Positions 1 to 11,142 of a stretch of 64,000 bases of DNA are shown here, piece after piece (position 1 is the stretch's first letter; every line of letters starts with the position of its first letter). The DNA is from Diploptera punctata (taxonomy: Eukaryota > Arthropoda > Insecta > Blattodea > Blaberidae). Position numbers and translations under genes: made by a program. The notes under the pieces are model-generated. The model worked only from the letters and a program-made list of their open reading frames with translations. It made no database searches and was not told where the DNA came from. The stretch covers positions 2,203,501 through 2,267,500 of the forward strand of contig JASPKZ010002337.1 of the NCBI GenBank assembly GCA_030220185.1, read 5' to 3'.

Positions 1-489
1 TATGTTTTAATATTTCAATAACAATAAAGTGTAACATTAAAAACTTTAATACACATGTACAAATCACACTTTTTCAAGAATTCACTAATTAATCATATAC
101 TAAGTAATGAGCAGTAAAAAAAACTTATTTTTGCTTAATTCAACGATAAGTTTATGTCAACATCATCACAATGAAATCAAACTATGCAGACGCTAACGTA
201 AGCATTTTACAATATGTAAATCTAAGCTTCCCATTTGTACAATATACTTTTTTCTATCCATAAATGTTAAATTACTGATAATTCACTTCTTGGAATTTCC
301 TAATCGTCAATTGAAAATCAAAAATACATTTATTAATAAATAAGTATTAATACATATTTCTAGTTTAATGATTTTATAAATACATATAGTATTCATAATA
401 TTTTTGTCTATCTGCAAACCCCCAAATACCTATTAATGCAACATTTTGTATAGACCTATAATTATTCATCTAGTAAGTTTTATTTTATT

Positions 490-1000
490 TTATTCTATTC
501 CAAATTATCTTCTACCCTATGTCAGAGACTGTCAAACTTTACCATCTTTCAGAAACAAATTGCAAATAAAATTAACAGGAACATCGCACTAATATTACTT
601 TTTTAATAATTTATATTTTTTCATTATGTAATAAACATAATATTAAGATTTATCAATTTTTACCTAATGTTATATATAAAAGTGATAGATTAATTCATTA
701 CAGTTGATTACTTTCTTTGTATTTTTTTCTTTTCTTTTCATGTATATTAGATATGAGCTGTTATTCCTTTATGTAGACATTCTTTCATTAGTTATAATTT
801 TATTCGTATTTTAATTTTATTCTATTTTAGACATTATTTTCATTATTGTTCAGTTTGACCAGATAATTGTTAAATGTGTAATATATTTGTAATTTTTGTA
901 TTTAAATATAACATAGGCCTATATTTGTCCTGGTGAGTGGAAAAGAAGGCCACATGGCCTTAACTCCACCAGGCTAAATAAATACATATTTTATTAGTGT
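490..1000 (+). mobile_element. RT-D LINE 3' end
   Basis: Begins in a decayed ORF2 C terminus readable as LPYVRDCQTLPSFRNKL, typical of the tail of Jockey/CR1-like ORF2 proteins. It continues through an AT-rich 3' UTR to GAGTGGAAAAGAAGGCCAC and GGCTAAATAAA. 5'-truncated and non-functional. Confidence 0.65.
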
Positions 1001-1183
1001 TAGCTAACATTAGACCACATCCGCATTATTTTGTTTAATCTATTTCCATAACATAAAACTGTAATAAGTATATATATTTTTTATTATTTTATTATTCGCT
1101 GGTTGAGTAGAAGAGAAGGCCATATTGCCTTAACTCTGCCATCTTATATAAAGCTTTCCAGCTTGAATAAAGCTTTATTATTA

Positions 1184-1190
<7 letters not shown>
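1001..1190 (+). mobile_element. RT-D related LINE tail
   Basis: Same organisation as 13900-14023 plus 14773-14820: a TTAGACCACATCCG block, then GGTTGAGTAGAAGAGAAGG and a stretch ending AATAAAGC. It runs straight into an ATT microsatellite that probably grew from its tail. Confidence 0.55.
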
Positions 1191-1231
<41 letters not shown>

Positions 1232-1250
1232 GTTGTTGTTGTTATTATTA

Positions 1251-1288
<38 letters not shown>

Positions 1289-1449
1289 TTCATTATTATT
1301 ATTGTTATTGTTGTTATTATTATAATTATTGTTATTAATGTTATTATTATCATTATTATTGTTATTATTATTATTATTATTGTTATAATTATTGTTATTG
1401 TTAGTAATGTTATTATTATCATTATTATCATCATCATCATTATTATTAC

Positions 1450-1512
<63 letters not shown>
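1165..1512. repeat. Long ATT/TTA microsatellite
   Basis: About 350 bp of ATT-type trinucleotide repeat with GTT, GTA and CAT interruptions. It generates artificial poly-Ile, poly-Asn and poly-Leu frames on both strands, none of which is a gene. Confidence 0.95.
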
Positions 1513-1583
1513 CGACCTTTTCGGAGATGGCGGGAGACCGTAACGGGCCACTGGGCCTAATACTTGAAAGGACGATGATTATC
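1513..1583 (+). mobile_element. RT-B LINE 3' terminal fragment
   Basis: Resembles the 3' end near 14709-14760: GAGACCGTAACGGGCCACTG then GGCCTAATACTTGAAAGGA. It directly precedes a longer RT-B copy. Confidence 0.5.
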
Positions 1584-2598
1584 ATGATTTTGAAAAAGCA
1601 TTCGACACAGTCAAGAGATCAAAACTCTTAAATATATTGGAAGACAGAAATATACCAAATTTACTTCGGCAGAACATACAAAATATTTACAAAGACAACA
1701 CCATAAAGATTAAATTAAATAACAGATTTTCTGAAGAAGGAATTATAAATCGTGGTGTGAGACAAGGCTGCCCCCTATCCCCAATACTCTTTGCAATTTA
1801 TATCAATGAAGTAATATGTGCTGGAACAAAAAATTAAATTTGGAATAAGAATATCAGAAAATAGAAAATTAAACACCCTATTGTTTGCAGATGACCAAAT
1901 AATAATAGCAAATTCCGAAGATAATCTACAGAAAGGTCTGTATGAACTTAACAAAATTACAGAAGAATATGGTTTGAAGATATCTACAGAAAAAAAAACA
2001 AAATTATGGCATTCAAGGTGTAGATCCTGTCAGAAGTAAAATTGTACTGAACAATAAAATTTTGGAGCAGGTGAATAATTTTACATATCTAGGATTCAAT
2101 ATCTCATATGAAGAAGAAAAGGATGTAAATGCAAAAATATCTAAATTTTTAAGAATTTTAGGGTTAATAAATTCTATCTTCAAGCCACAGTTAGTCCAAA
2201 AGCATTCAAGACTGAAAGTGTATAAAACACTGGCTCTTTCAACTGTTTTGTATGGTAGCGAAGTATGGACGTTGAAACAGAAGGATATATAGAGACTTAG
2301 ATCTGCTGAAATGAGATATCTTCGGAGGACTGCAGGATACACACTACTAGATCACAAAAAAAATGAAGACATCTTAGAAGAATTACACATGGAATCTTTA
2401 GAAAACAAAATTTCTGATTATAAGTCAAGATGGATACATGTTCATCGAATGAAAGATCACAGAATACCCAAACAAATGTTAAGATATCAACCTGCAGGAA
2501 GAAAAAGACCAGGACATCCACTCAAAAGACTTTTGCATGGTGTTTCTCTTGAGGCCGAAACAGGTCAACAAATGGCCTAAATTTGTGAATGTACTATG

Positions 2599-2600
<2 letters not shown>
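1584..2600 (+). pseudogene. RT-B LINE reverse transcriptase remnant
   Basis: Conceptual translation gives recognisable reverse-transcriptase blocks: DFEKAFDTVKRSKLL, GVRQGCPLSPILFAIYINE, LLFADDQIIIANSEDN. The ORF2 C terminus follows (SEVWTLKQKD, EMRYLRRTAGYTLLDHKK). Stops and frameshifts near 1836, 2030 and 2290 split the frame. The copy lacks the endonuclease and N terminus and ends in an ATT repeat at about 2600-2650. Dead, 5'-truncated non-LTR element, one of the more complete RT regions in the window. Confidence 0.8.

Positions 2601-2650
<50 letters not shown>
2599..2650. repeat. ATT microsatellite at LINE tail
   Basis: Pure ATT repeat at the 3' end of the RT-B copy; probably derived from its tail. 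Confidence 0.9.
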
Positions 2651-2651
<1 letters not shown>

Positions 2652-3282
2652 ATCCTTTCATTTTCTATCTAGTTACTAAACATGTGATATAGGGTACTAT
2701 CTACACCAATCTTTAAAATAGTGTTGTTGTCGCTGTACAACATATTCCAGTACCGAATTTTATTACAATATGATGTATGCATCTACTTCAGATGTTCCTA
2801 AACAAAATTATGTAAACGAATGAACTGTTTGAAAAAAAATGTTGTGTTGAGTACAATGAATATATAAAAAAATCAATAAAAAAATCCCAATGACTGTTTT
2901 CTCCCTTTCCTTGCAATGTAAAAAAATACAGACGCATTTTTCCTCTTTTAATTTTAAACAGAGAAACATAGTATTTAGTTAGTTGCATCGTATTATCCGC
3001 TAGGAATATTCAATAAAAATCATAGCTTAATGTTTTAAAACAAATTGATAGACAAGCTGTTAATACTTTTAAAATTCATGGTAAATAATGTTAAATTCTT
3101 AAAATTCGTACATTATATTTCAGTCGCCCACAACTAAAACTAGTTGGTACAATTTTTTTTTTTTAATTTTACCTTTTAGACAAGCTGTTGTATATCACAA
3201 AATAAAATAAAACAATAATAAACCATTTAACAACTCAATTAATTAATGTAAGTTCAACACATGCATGAAGATAACATATGGG
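2651..3282. other. AT-rich intergenic sequence
   Basis: No coding signal or repeat family that I can name; only short chance frames. Confidence 0.5.
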
Positions 3283-3509
3283 GGATTCAGAGCAAAAGTG
3301 GACCAAATCCATATTGTACTCTTTTGAGAAAAAATATAAAAATTTAAAGTTATATATTTTATTGTAGATGAATTTTTTTTACAGTGAAAAAGAACAAATA
3401 TAATAATTGGTTCACAACTGGTCTGAAAAATTGCAGACATTTTCAACCCAAATTCACATAAAACTAGGGTTTTCAATTCTTGGACTTGGTCCACTTTAGC
3501 TCCGAATCC
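3283..3509. mobile_element. Short inverted-repeat element (MITE-like)
   Basis: The left end GGATTCAGAGCAAAAGTGGA is mirrored at the right end as the complement of GGATTCGGAGCTAAAGTGGA. Arms are about 28 bp with a few mismatches, enclosing about 170 bp of noncoding AT-rich DNA. The target duplication is unclear. It lies about 390 bp beyond the 3' end of gene 1. Confidence 0.65.
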
Positions 3510-3898
3510 ATCTTATTATTTACGAAAAACTTTGCAGATCTAAAATAAAAGTGTATAATACCAATTATTTAAAATTGCAATGTTAGAAGGAAGAGTCTCT
3601 TCTTATAAAAAAGTAATAAATACTTTAAATATGATCCAATATTTAAAAAATGATAATTAATTATAACAAAATTTAAATTAAAAAATAGATATCCAAAACT
3701 CGAATTGCAGCACAATAACATGGACAAATATATAAACATTTTTTATACAGTAAACAAAAATAGTGTAGAAAAAGTTGTAAATTTTACTGATTTTGTGAAC
3801 ACACAATAATCTAGCTTTTACCTTTCGTTTACACGTGTAGAAGTCTTCTTAACTGTTTCTGAAAGCTGTTTAATAAACATTTTACAGTGATTTAAATG

Positions 3899-6800
3899 TT
3901 AAGAGTTAATCAACTCATCGTTGATATTACTTTGTCGGTTCTTAGTGCCGGAAGCATCTATCTTACCACCAGTGAGGAATGTAGGTTCTGAGTAAGAAGA
4001 AACTCCTTGGATAGAAACTGCTGAATTAGAGTCTGAAGATGTTTTATGCAGTAGTTTATCAGAAACAGCTGCAGGTAGTTTTGCATGTATTGGGAGAGTA
4101 TTACCAATGTTGTAAGAAGAAGTGTCTTGGATAGATATGGCTGGATTGGAATCATAAGGTGATTTAACTACTCTAATATCATGTTCGACTGCGTGTGGGG
4201 AAGAATAAGTATAATCTATATACGTTGGTTGTGTAAGAGAATGCGGGATAGGGAAGTTTATGTGCGGAACGTAACGTGGAATGTGGTACGGGGGAATACC
4301 AGGGTAACGCTGATAAATGGGAGGATAGTGCTGATGAATGTCAGGATAGAATGGAAATGTTTCTGGAAATCTAGGAGGTAATATAGGTGAGTCTTCGTGA
4401 GGTAGTGGAGGAAGTAAGACAGATGGAAATCCAGGAGGTAATATAGGTAAGTCTTCGTGAGGTAGTGGAGGAAGAAGGACAGGTGGAAATCTAGAAGGGA
4501 AGTCTGTTTTTCTTCTGTGAGGTAGCGAGGGAAAATAGGTACTGTGTTCTAACTGTCCAGGATAATAATGACCTTGGGAGTTAAGATAATGTTTCATTGC
4601 AGCTGCCAATGTTTCGGTTACTGCAGGTTCAAAAATGGGAAGTTCGCTTAATGGAACATCAGGGTAAATGTTGAATATAGATTGCACTGGTTTTGTAAGA
4701 TGATCAGATGGTACATACATATCATTAGGTATTTCATTTGGATATTGATTTTCATCTTCTGGAGGGATGTATTGTGGGTTCTTCGTGCCATTAATTTCAC
4801 TTTCTTTAGAATTTAGTACGTTAGAAATAAATCTACAAATCATGGCCGGTTGTATAATCGGATGTCCCTTGTCCCAACGACTTTCACGAGCACCGATAAT
4901 CGGATGTTCCTTGTCCCAACGACTTTCACGAGCACCGCATGGACCTACACACACTGGTTGAACATCATCAGCATTTCTTGGCACATCATTCTCCCAATTC
5001 ACTGACGTTTCAACTTCACCGTATATATTTGGTTTTGAAGAATCAAATGGCATATCATTAATTGATCCTCCGGTTTTGCTATTGTCGACATTCGCTGACT
5101 TCAGGTTATCAGTAGAAGTTGCTGATCTAGACAAGACTTCATCTGGTTGGTGACTGTTAGAACCGTTATTTATGATTGATGAATTGTCACTTTCGGTCGT
5201 CATACTGCTTGTAGAATCAGAAGATGCAGATCCTATTTCAGTGTCCATTGTATTATTAGCAGACTTCTCATTCCAAACACTAGATTCTGATTTTTCAGAT
5301 TTAGTTTCTTGATCAGATATCCAGTTTGAAGGATCTAAATTTTTCTCACTTAATTTCCAGCTTTCTTTGCCTTGCGAAGTACTGTTCTTCATTGATTGCA
5401 TTTTACTTTCCATGTTGTCATGCGATGATGATTTGAATCCCCAGTTATTATTACTTGATTTAAAATCATTCTTTTGTTCTTGTGACGTAGACATAATTTT
5501 CTTTGAATGAGTTTCATCTTTCATTTGAAGCGAAGATGTTTCTTTTTCGCTGACACTAGATACTTTATTTTCATTGCTCTGCATATTTTTCTTCACTCTC
5601 TTGTGTTCCACTAAACTTGAAGCATCATAAAGCTTGCCTTTCGTTCCATCTTCATCAGGAATGATGTTTTCTGCTAAATGACTATCCCATGATCGCGGTC
5701 TTCTGATCGTCGGAATCGTACTTGCCTAAGAAAAACAATAATTTTATAACTCCAAATATAAATTCTAAAACTATATATATGTTTTAAGAATATATTTTTA
5801 TCTTTAGAGCTTAAAATATTATAAACGCCACGAATATTAATTCTGATATACAAAATAAAATTTTAAGATTGCGTTATATTCAAACTGTCAAACTATAACA
5901 TCCTTCAAAAACAAACTAAACAATTATTTAATAACAAACTAACTTATACACCTCACTGATAGTATTCTTTTAACAATTATTAAATTTAATTATTTATGAA
6001 AATAATATTAACAAATATTTTCATTTGTTATGTTTTAAATATTATAATCGTGAAATTAGTTTTCTATATATTATTATTTTTCTTTGTTTTTTATATACAT
6101 TAGACAGGGACAATTGAATATGTCTTGTTTGTATACATTTTATTATTAGTTTTAGCCTTAATTTTAACTAACATTAACTGGTTGCAATATAGATCGTAAT
6201 ATAATAGATATTATCTTTTTGATCAAATTTTTATTTAGTATTTAATATTGAGATTGTTATATTCTGATGTAATATATGTTTGTCCGGGTGAGTGGAAGAG
6301 AAGGCCACATGGCCTTAACTACATCAGGCTAAATAAATCTAATCTAATCTAATATTCGGAAGAAAACTGACTATTCTATTTAATTAAATTATAAAAATCT
6401 ATATTATTTAGAATAAAAATAATAGAAAAAGCATAGTAAAGCCAAAGTATATATGTTTAAAACTTAATTCCTATACACAAATTTTTATTGGAAAACTACA
6501 AAAAGATATTGTAATATGTTCATGTGCTATTAAAGATATTTCAGATAAAGGTAAATTTGAATCGATAATAAAAATTCTAACTCATTTTCCAAATTTTGAA
6601 GGAAAATCCTTGTAAAATTATTAATTTGTGAAATAAAATCCAATTAATATAAATTCAATCAGTTATTTGAAAAGATCACGCTTCCACAGTTTTAAATTTT
6701 ACAGGATAAATTAAAAAAACTGAATAATATTTAATGAGTAAGAGATATGAATATTTTCCTCTACATTTATTCCGAACATTCTGTTTTATATAGGTTTGAA

Positions 6801-7358
6801 AAAATCGCTTTTTCACAACGAATTAACTACTCTGTTTAGAGAACAAGTTTGTAAAATAAAAAAATGGAAAATATAGATAAGGCCTATCTGGATGGTTCAA
6901 AGCACAAGCAGATCAAATATGTTGAACATATGGAAACTCCTAACTTATCACTTTAAAGATTTAATTCCTTTTACATTTATTTTCTGTTATTTAGAGAACC
7001 AAAATGGATGTGCGGTTAATGTAATAATATTTGAGAAGAAAGTAGTTTGAAGTTTACCACGTCATGTCCGACGAAACAAGACGTTTAAAAATAACAGATT
7101 CAGTTAATATAAAATATGTCAATTTATTTTGGAACTAGCATGTAATTTACGTAAAAAATCAATACAAATTTTAAAATATAAAAATCATTAACATTCTATT
7201 AAATGAAAATTACAAGAAATGAATTTAAATACTAAAATGTTTAATAATAAATACGTTTTTTAACAAAATGTGAAATAACTTACATCTGACGAATGATATA
7301 TGGTGAATAAGATGGTAGAAATGATCATTAACACTGACGTTGTTCTTAGACCAACCAT
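3899..7358 (-). CDS. Secreted Ser/Asn/Pro-rich protein, two exons (gene 1)
   Basis: Joined CDS: exon 1 7284-7358 (25 codons) and exon 2 3899-5725 (608 codons plus TAA), giving 633 aa. Exon 1 starts at an ATG and encodes a hydrophobic signal peptide (MVGLRTTSVLMIISTI...). It ends at a consensus GTAAGT donor. The intron ends in a T-rich tract plus TTAG just above 5725, and the join is phase 0. The mature protein has a Ser/Asn/Lys/Glu-rich part (about residues 60-220), a 14-residue tandem duplication GARESRWDK.HPII (about 288-316), and a Pro/Leu block with a 20-residue duplication built on LLPPLPHED (about 436-476). A degenerate C-terminal repeat is built on DSN.A.SIQ..SSY. Cysteines are scarce and no enzyme domain is recognisable. 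A GTG at 5611 opens a shorter reading of the same frame, but it is internal. Layout resembles the gene at 33500-39889. Exported low-complexity protein is well supported; its role is unknown. Confidence 0.85.
5726..7283 (-). other. Gene 1 intron with an antisense LINE tail
   Basis: Single intron between the signal-peptide exon and the main exon, donor GTAAGT at 7283-7278 and acceptor AG at 5727-5726. It contains an RT-D LINE 3' tail on the plus strand at about 5870-6345. The remaining AT-rich sequence (about 6350-7280) holds nothing else I recognise. Confidence 0.8.
5870..6345 (+). mobile_element. RT-D LINE 3' end fragment
   Basis: Matches the 3' end at 490-1000: a decayed coding tail, an AT-rich stretch, then the terminal signature GAGTGGAAGAGAAGGCCAC followed by GGCTAAATAAA. 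It ends in short TCTAA repeats. Heavily 5'-truncated, lying antisense inside the gene 1 intron. Confidence 0.6.
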
Positions 7359-7392
7359 TTTGTGGATTGCTTTACTTTGTCCGGAAAGGACA

Positions 7393-7399
7393 TTTTATA
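7393..7399 (-). promoter_or_regulatory. Possible TATA box of gene 1
   Basis: TATAAAA reads on the minus strand about 35 bp upstream of the gene 1 ATG. It would imply a very short 5' leader. The gene at 60741-61910 has a TATA-like motif at nearly the same spacing. Motif only; no transcript evidence. Confidence 0.3.
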
Positions 7400-7631
7400 T
7401 TATTTTCATCGTTAGATGACCTAATATTGCAAGACAGGTAAAGATCGCTAAGTCAGCTTTTGTATTAAGCAACGGATTAATTTCGTTGCAACAGTTCCAT
7501 TACAACACTGTGTTATAGTAATACAATTCTTCAAATATTTACATCTGATAACGTGTTCTCAAATTTGCTTTTTTTTTTCTCTCAATATTTCAACAAAATA
7601 AAATTCGGTTACCTATTCAATTCCTCCTATT

Positions 7632-7847
7632 TTGTCGTCACACCAAAATATATCAAAATCGGGAAATTTCCACAAACACTTTTATTACTTTTATTTAACA
7701 GGTTTCACAATGTTTAACAACATCTTCCTGCGCCCAATTAATCTACTGCCATTCCCTCAATATCTATTTGTCATTCCAATCTCCACAGTCCAATCCTTTT
7801 CCCCTCATGCTGCTCAGAACACCATCAATCCACGTTATTTTTGGCCG
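7632..7847. other. Unassigned AT-rich DNA upstream of gene 1
   Basis: No feature recognised; precedes a TTC repeat. Confidence 0.4.
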
Positions 7848-7879
7848 TTCTTCTTCTTCTTCTTCTTCTTCTTCTTCTA
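7848..7879. repeat. TTC microsatellite
   Basis: About ten TTC units immediately 5' of a SINE-A copy. Confidence 0.9.
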
Positions 7880-8238
7880 CTAAGTGGCATCCAGGTAGCG
7901 TGCTGCCTTGTCACGCAGCGGACCCGGGTTCGATCCCCGGCCGGGGTAGTTTTTCTGGGTGAGGTTTTGTCGGGGTTTTTCCTCGCCTGTAAGACAAATA
8001 TCAGAAAAACTTTTATGGCCCAAACGGTCCCCGAAATCATATGGCCATCATCGTCACCATCATCATTATCATTATCATAATCATCATCATCATCATCATC
8101 ACCATCCTTCATCGGTGTGGAAAGCAACGCGAAGCTACCACACCTACAATTCCCTAGTAAAGCTGCAAAGCATAGCATGAAAATGCTATGACTGCAGTCA
8201 AGGACCTGCCTTCGGGCAGAATTACTATGGATGGAATT
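7880..8238 (+). mobile_element. SINE-A (tRNA-derived) copy
   Basis: The head carries a Pol III B-box-like GGGTTCGATCCCCGG. The body follows: TTTTCTGGGTGAGG, CAT-rich microsatellite, TGTGGAAAGCAACGCGAAGC, CCCTAGTAAAGCTGCAAAGC and terminal GGCAGAATTACTATGGATGG. The first bases of the head differ from other copies. Confidence 0.85.
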
Positions 8239-8239
8239 G

Positions 8240-8530
8240 GTATCCATTCTAGTATTCATCTTGGGAATCTATGTTCTGTCATTATTTTTACATGATCATA
8301 CCATTTTAATTCTTTGTTTTTATGAAATCCACAAATGAATTTTGAACATTCAACTTTTGTTTAATCACACTGTTTCTTATGTTAATTCTTCTATAAATTC
8401 CAGCTGAACGCCTCCAAAAATCCATTTCTACAGAATTTAATTTACTATTCTTCTAGATTTTAAGTTCCATGTTTTTGCACCGTATGCCATTGTATTCCTT
8501 ATTATTGTATCAAAAATGTTTGTTTTTGTT
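8240..8530 (-). pseudogene. LINE ORF2 C-terminal remnant
   Basis: Minus-strand translation with small frame corrections reads MAYGAKTWNLKSRRIVN and later YGHVKIMTEHRFP, the conserved C-terminal region of RT-B-like elements. Broken by stops. Confidence 0.6.
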
Positions 8531-8658
8531 TTCATTCAATCATTTTGAAAACTTTCTTCATCATTGAGAATTTTCTCCAACCAATATTAATAATTAACTT
8601 GAGTTTTAAAAAATACATAAATTACTAAGGACTTATAGATTATCAGTTTGTAACAAAC

Positions 8659-9935
8659 AACAGTACCTGATATCTCAGTCGTCCTCAATAATTTGCAGTG
8701 TTGTTTTATAGGAGGCCTTTCGATAACTTATGTATCATCTTCTGCTTTCATTTTGGTACTGACTGTCGTTGGTAATTATTTTGTACAGAGGGTTTATGCT
8801 GGGTATGTTCTTGTTGAGCAGGTGTTTATTTGTGGTTTCCTTGATGATTTCTAATTCTTCGAGAACATTGATTTTCGATACATCGTTTTCTCTATGCAGG
8901 ATCGATAATACATTGTCTATTGTGTTGAATTGATGTCCTGATAGACAATGTATTATCGATCCTATATAGAGAAAACGAGGTATCGATAATCAACGTTCTC
9001 GAAGAATTAGAAATCATCAAGGAAACCACAAATAAACACCTGCTGAACAAGAACATACCCAGCATAAACCCTCTGTACAAAATAATTACCAACAAAAGTC
9101 AGTACCAAAATGAAAGCAGAAGATGATACATGAGTTATCGAAAGGCCTTCTTAGATTAGTAATGGATAGAATATTATCTTAGCGAGTAAATATAGATTAT
9201 AGCTTGGTAGGATTAGTCAACTTAAATGAAAATAGGAACCATATTTTGTCAGGAATAGTAATGAAGAATGCACTAATTTAACCCTTAACTTACAATGTAT
9301 CTTATAAGAAACATTGATTTAATTTATTTATTATTGTTTATTAAATAGTAAAAATAAAACAAATTATCATAAATTACCTAAGACTGTGTCAAATAACGTT
9401 AAAAATACAGCAATAACTTACTTTTACATGATTTTGTTTTCTTTGCGGTCCGAAACACTTGAATAACGGGGATGAGAAAATATTGTTTCGCCAATTTAAG
9501 GGTTAAGTAAGTGCTTATAGGAACAATGTCAAGCAACTGTAAATATTAATCATAACTTGTTAGTGCCAAGAGGAACCATAACTTGCTTAAGTATAATTAA
9601 CAGAGAGCATTGTTTGAAATGCAAATAACAACCATAACCAAATAGAACAATTTAGCGTCACAACTCAAAATTATATTTTAAGGAATCGAAAATAGAAAAA
9701 TAATAACTTCACACTTTAGAACTAGTAAAGAACACTATAAATTCATAGTCAGGAATATCTGCACACATAAAATGATAGAGATGATTTAATATTGCTAAAC
9801 CAAAGCATGTAGTACTGCAGAAAACTGTAGTGGAGCATGCTGTCATATGAAGACTCTTAAAAAAAAAAGAAAAAAAAACCTCCTATAAAACAACACTGCA
9901 AATTATTGAGGACGACTGAGATATCAGGTACTGTT
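8659..9935. mobile_element. Palindromic Penelope-like remnant
   Basis: An ungapped 208-bp arm (8713-8920) is repeated in reverse complement at 8941-9148 with only nine mismatches, around a 20-bp loop. A further 52 bp of left arm (8659-8710) has its complement at 9884-9935, displaced by about 730 bp of inserted DNA (9149-9878). Arm translation reads LEELEIIKETTNKHLLNKN and PSINPLYKI, resembling the C-terminal GIY-YIG end of Penelope-like elements; that assignment is inference. Confidence 0.7.
9149..9878. other. Insert interrupting a palindrome arm
   Basis: About 730 bp of AT-rich noncoding sequence ending in an A-rich run, separating two parts of the right palindrome arm. CCT stands at both junctions and could be a 3-bp target duplication. 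No coding frame of note. Confidence 0.5.
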
Positions 9936-10289
9936 TTACAATTATTAAAACTTGAACACAGTAACCTCAACGGAGTTTCATAATGTATTTTAAAAACATT
10001 GTAATAAACATTCACAAATTTTCCTTAATTCAAGTTCTCCATCGATCTCTGTCCTCTGTGCCTTCATCCGTTACACCAAATTCCCTCGAATTATGAATGT
10101 TTTAATTTTAGAACTTATATTCTGATCCCATAAAACGCCACTTAGTTTCGTTATTGCAGATTTTATTAGTATTTTTTTTAGTTTTGTTAAAGTATAAACA
10201 TATAATTGCAACAATGAGTATGCAGATACACTAACTAGGCAAGTCAATATCCTGGATTATTAGCAGCATTGAAATAAAACCAGGACTAA
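9936..10289. other. AT-rich DNA with a tiny LINE relic
   Basis: About 10020-10085 on the minus strand reads TDEGTEDRDRWRT, a fragment of a LINE ORF2 tail. Otherwise nothing recognised. Confidence 0.35.
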
Positions 10290-10515
10290 CTCACTCATTG
10301 GCACTATCCAACCCATAGGTTCATGGCCGCGCGGATATTAGCTCTCCATACATCCCAGTAACACCCATTGCCGGGTTTCATGACGGTTGTATTATTACGG
10401 TGTAAGGTCGTCACTTTTTCACCCAAGGTATTGCTCGTCTGACTTATTGCCTTCCACATTTCGAGTAAACCTTTCGGCAGCAATGCTACCGTCGGCATAG
10501 GTCTCTGGGTCATTT
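10290..10515 (-). mobile_element. RT-A LINE, 3' tip joined to a 5'-type segment
   Basis: The RT-A 3' terminus (complement of CATGAACCTATGGG and TGCCAATGAG) is joined directly to the segment containing GGGTTTCATGACGGTTG and GGCAGCAATGCTACCG. The same segment occurs in plus orientation at 22549-22825 and 41697-41925. This looks like an internally deleted LINE. Confidence 0.55.
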
Positions 10516-10569
10516 AAGCACCACCACAAGGTGAGAAGCACAAAGGAATACTATTTCATATTAGAGTAT

Positions 10570-10955
10570 ACCTCATACTATCGAACCCGGAGATTCATGA
10601 CAGCCCTGATTTTTGGTCTCCATATATCCCTATCGTCCACCGCTGTGGTCTCGAGGTAGCGTGCTGCCTTGTCACGCAGCCGGCCCGGGTTCGATCCCCG
10701 GTCGGGGCAGTTTTTCTGAGTGAGGTTTTTATCGGGGTTTTTCTTCACCTGTAAGACAAATGTCAGGAAAACTTTAAGGCCCAAACTGTCCCCGAAATCA
10801 TATGGCCATCATCATCATCCTTATCATCATCATCCTTCACCGATGTGGAAAGCAACGGGAAGCTACAACACCTACAATTCCCTAGTAAAGCTGCCTTCGG
10901 GCGGAATTACTATGGATGGATATCCCTATCCTGAACTAATGTTTTCCAATAAAAA
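10570..10955 (-). mobile_element. RT-A LINE 3' fragment split by a SINE
   Basis: RT-A 3' end sequence runs to ATATCCCTATC, is interrupted by a SINE-A copy, then resumes as ATATCCCTATCCTGAACTAA. Confidence 0.65.
10635..10919 (+). mobile_element. SINE-A copy with 11-bp target duplication
   Basis: Flanked by exact direct repeats ATATCCCTATC at 10624-10634 and 10920-10930. The element starts GTCCACCGCTGTGGTCTCGA and ends ATTACTATGGATGG, defining the SINE-A termini. Part of the 3' body is missing after GTAAAGCTGC. Confidence 0.9.
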
Positions 10956-11142
10956 GTGTGCCTATATGGGCATTGAGGAAAAATAGTTACAATGATTTAA
11001 GATACATATAAAAAATAAAAATATATAAACAATGAATATGAATTTTCCTTAAATTGTCTTTTTTGTACGTATGTCACGTTATTGCAGGGAACTTAAACAT
11101 TACTTTTGATTTTTTCCCCCCAAGATTATCTAAAAATTATCG

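Noticed and set aside
1103..1631. Overlapping frames encoding poly-Ile, poly-Asn and poly-Leu
   Set aside because: They are translations of one ATT microsatellite in several frames, not genes.
5611..5611. GTG as the start of gene 1
   Set aside because: The frame continues upstream to a good splice acceptor and a signal-peptide exon joins in phase.
7825..8259. 144-codon minus-strand frame with Asp and Arg runs
   Set aside because: It is the complement of a SINE-A copy and its TTC and CAT microsatellites.
8659..9935. Hammerhead ribozyme in the palindromic Penelope-like unit
   Set aside because: I looked for the CTGATGA and GAAA core in the arms and did not find it.
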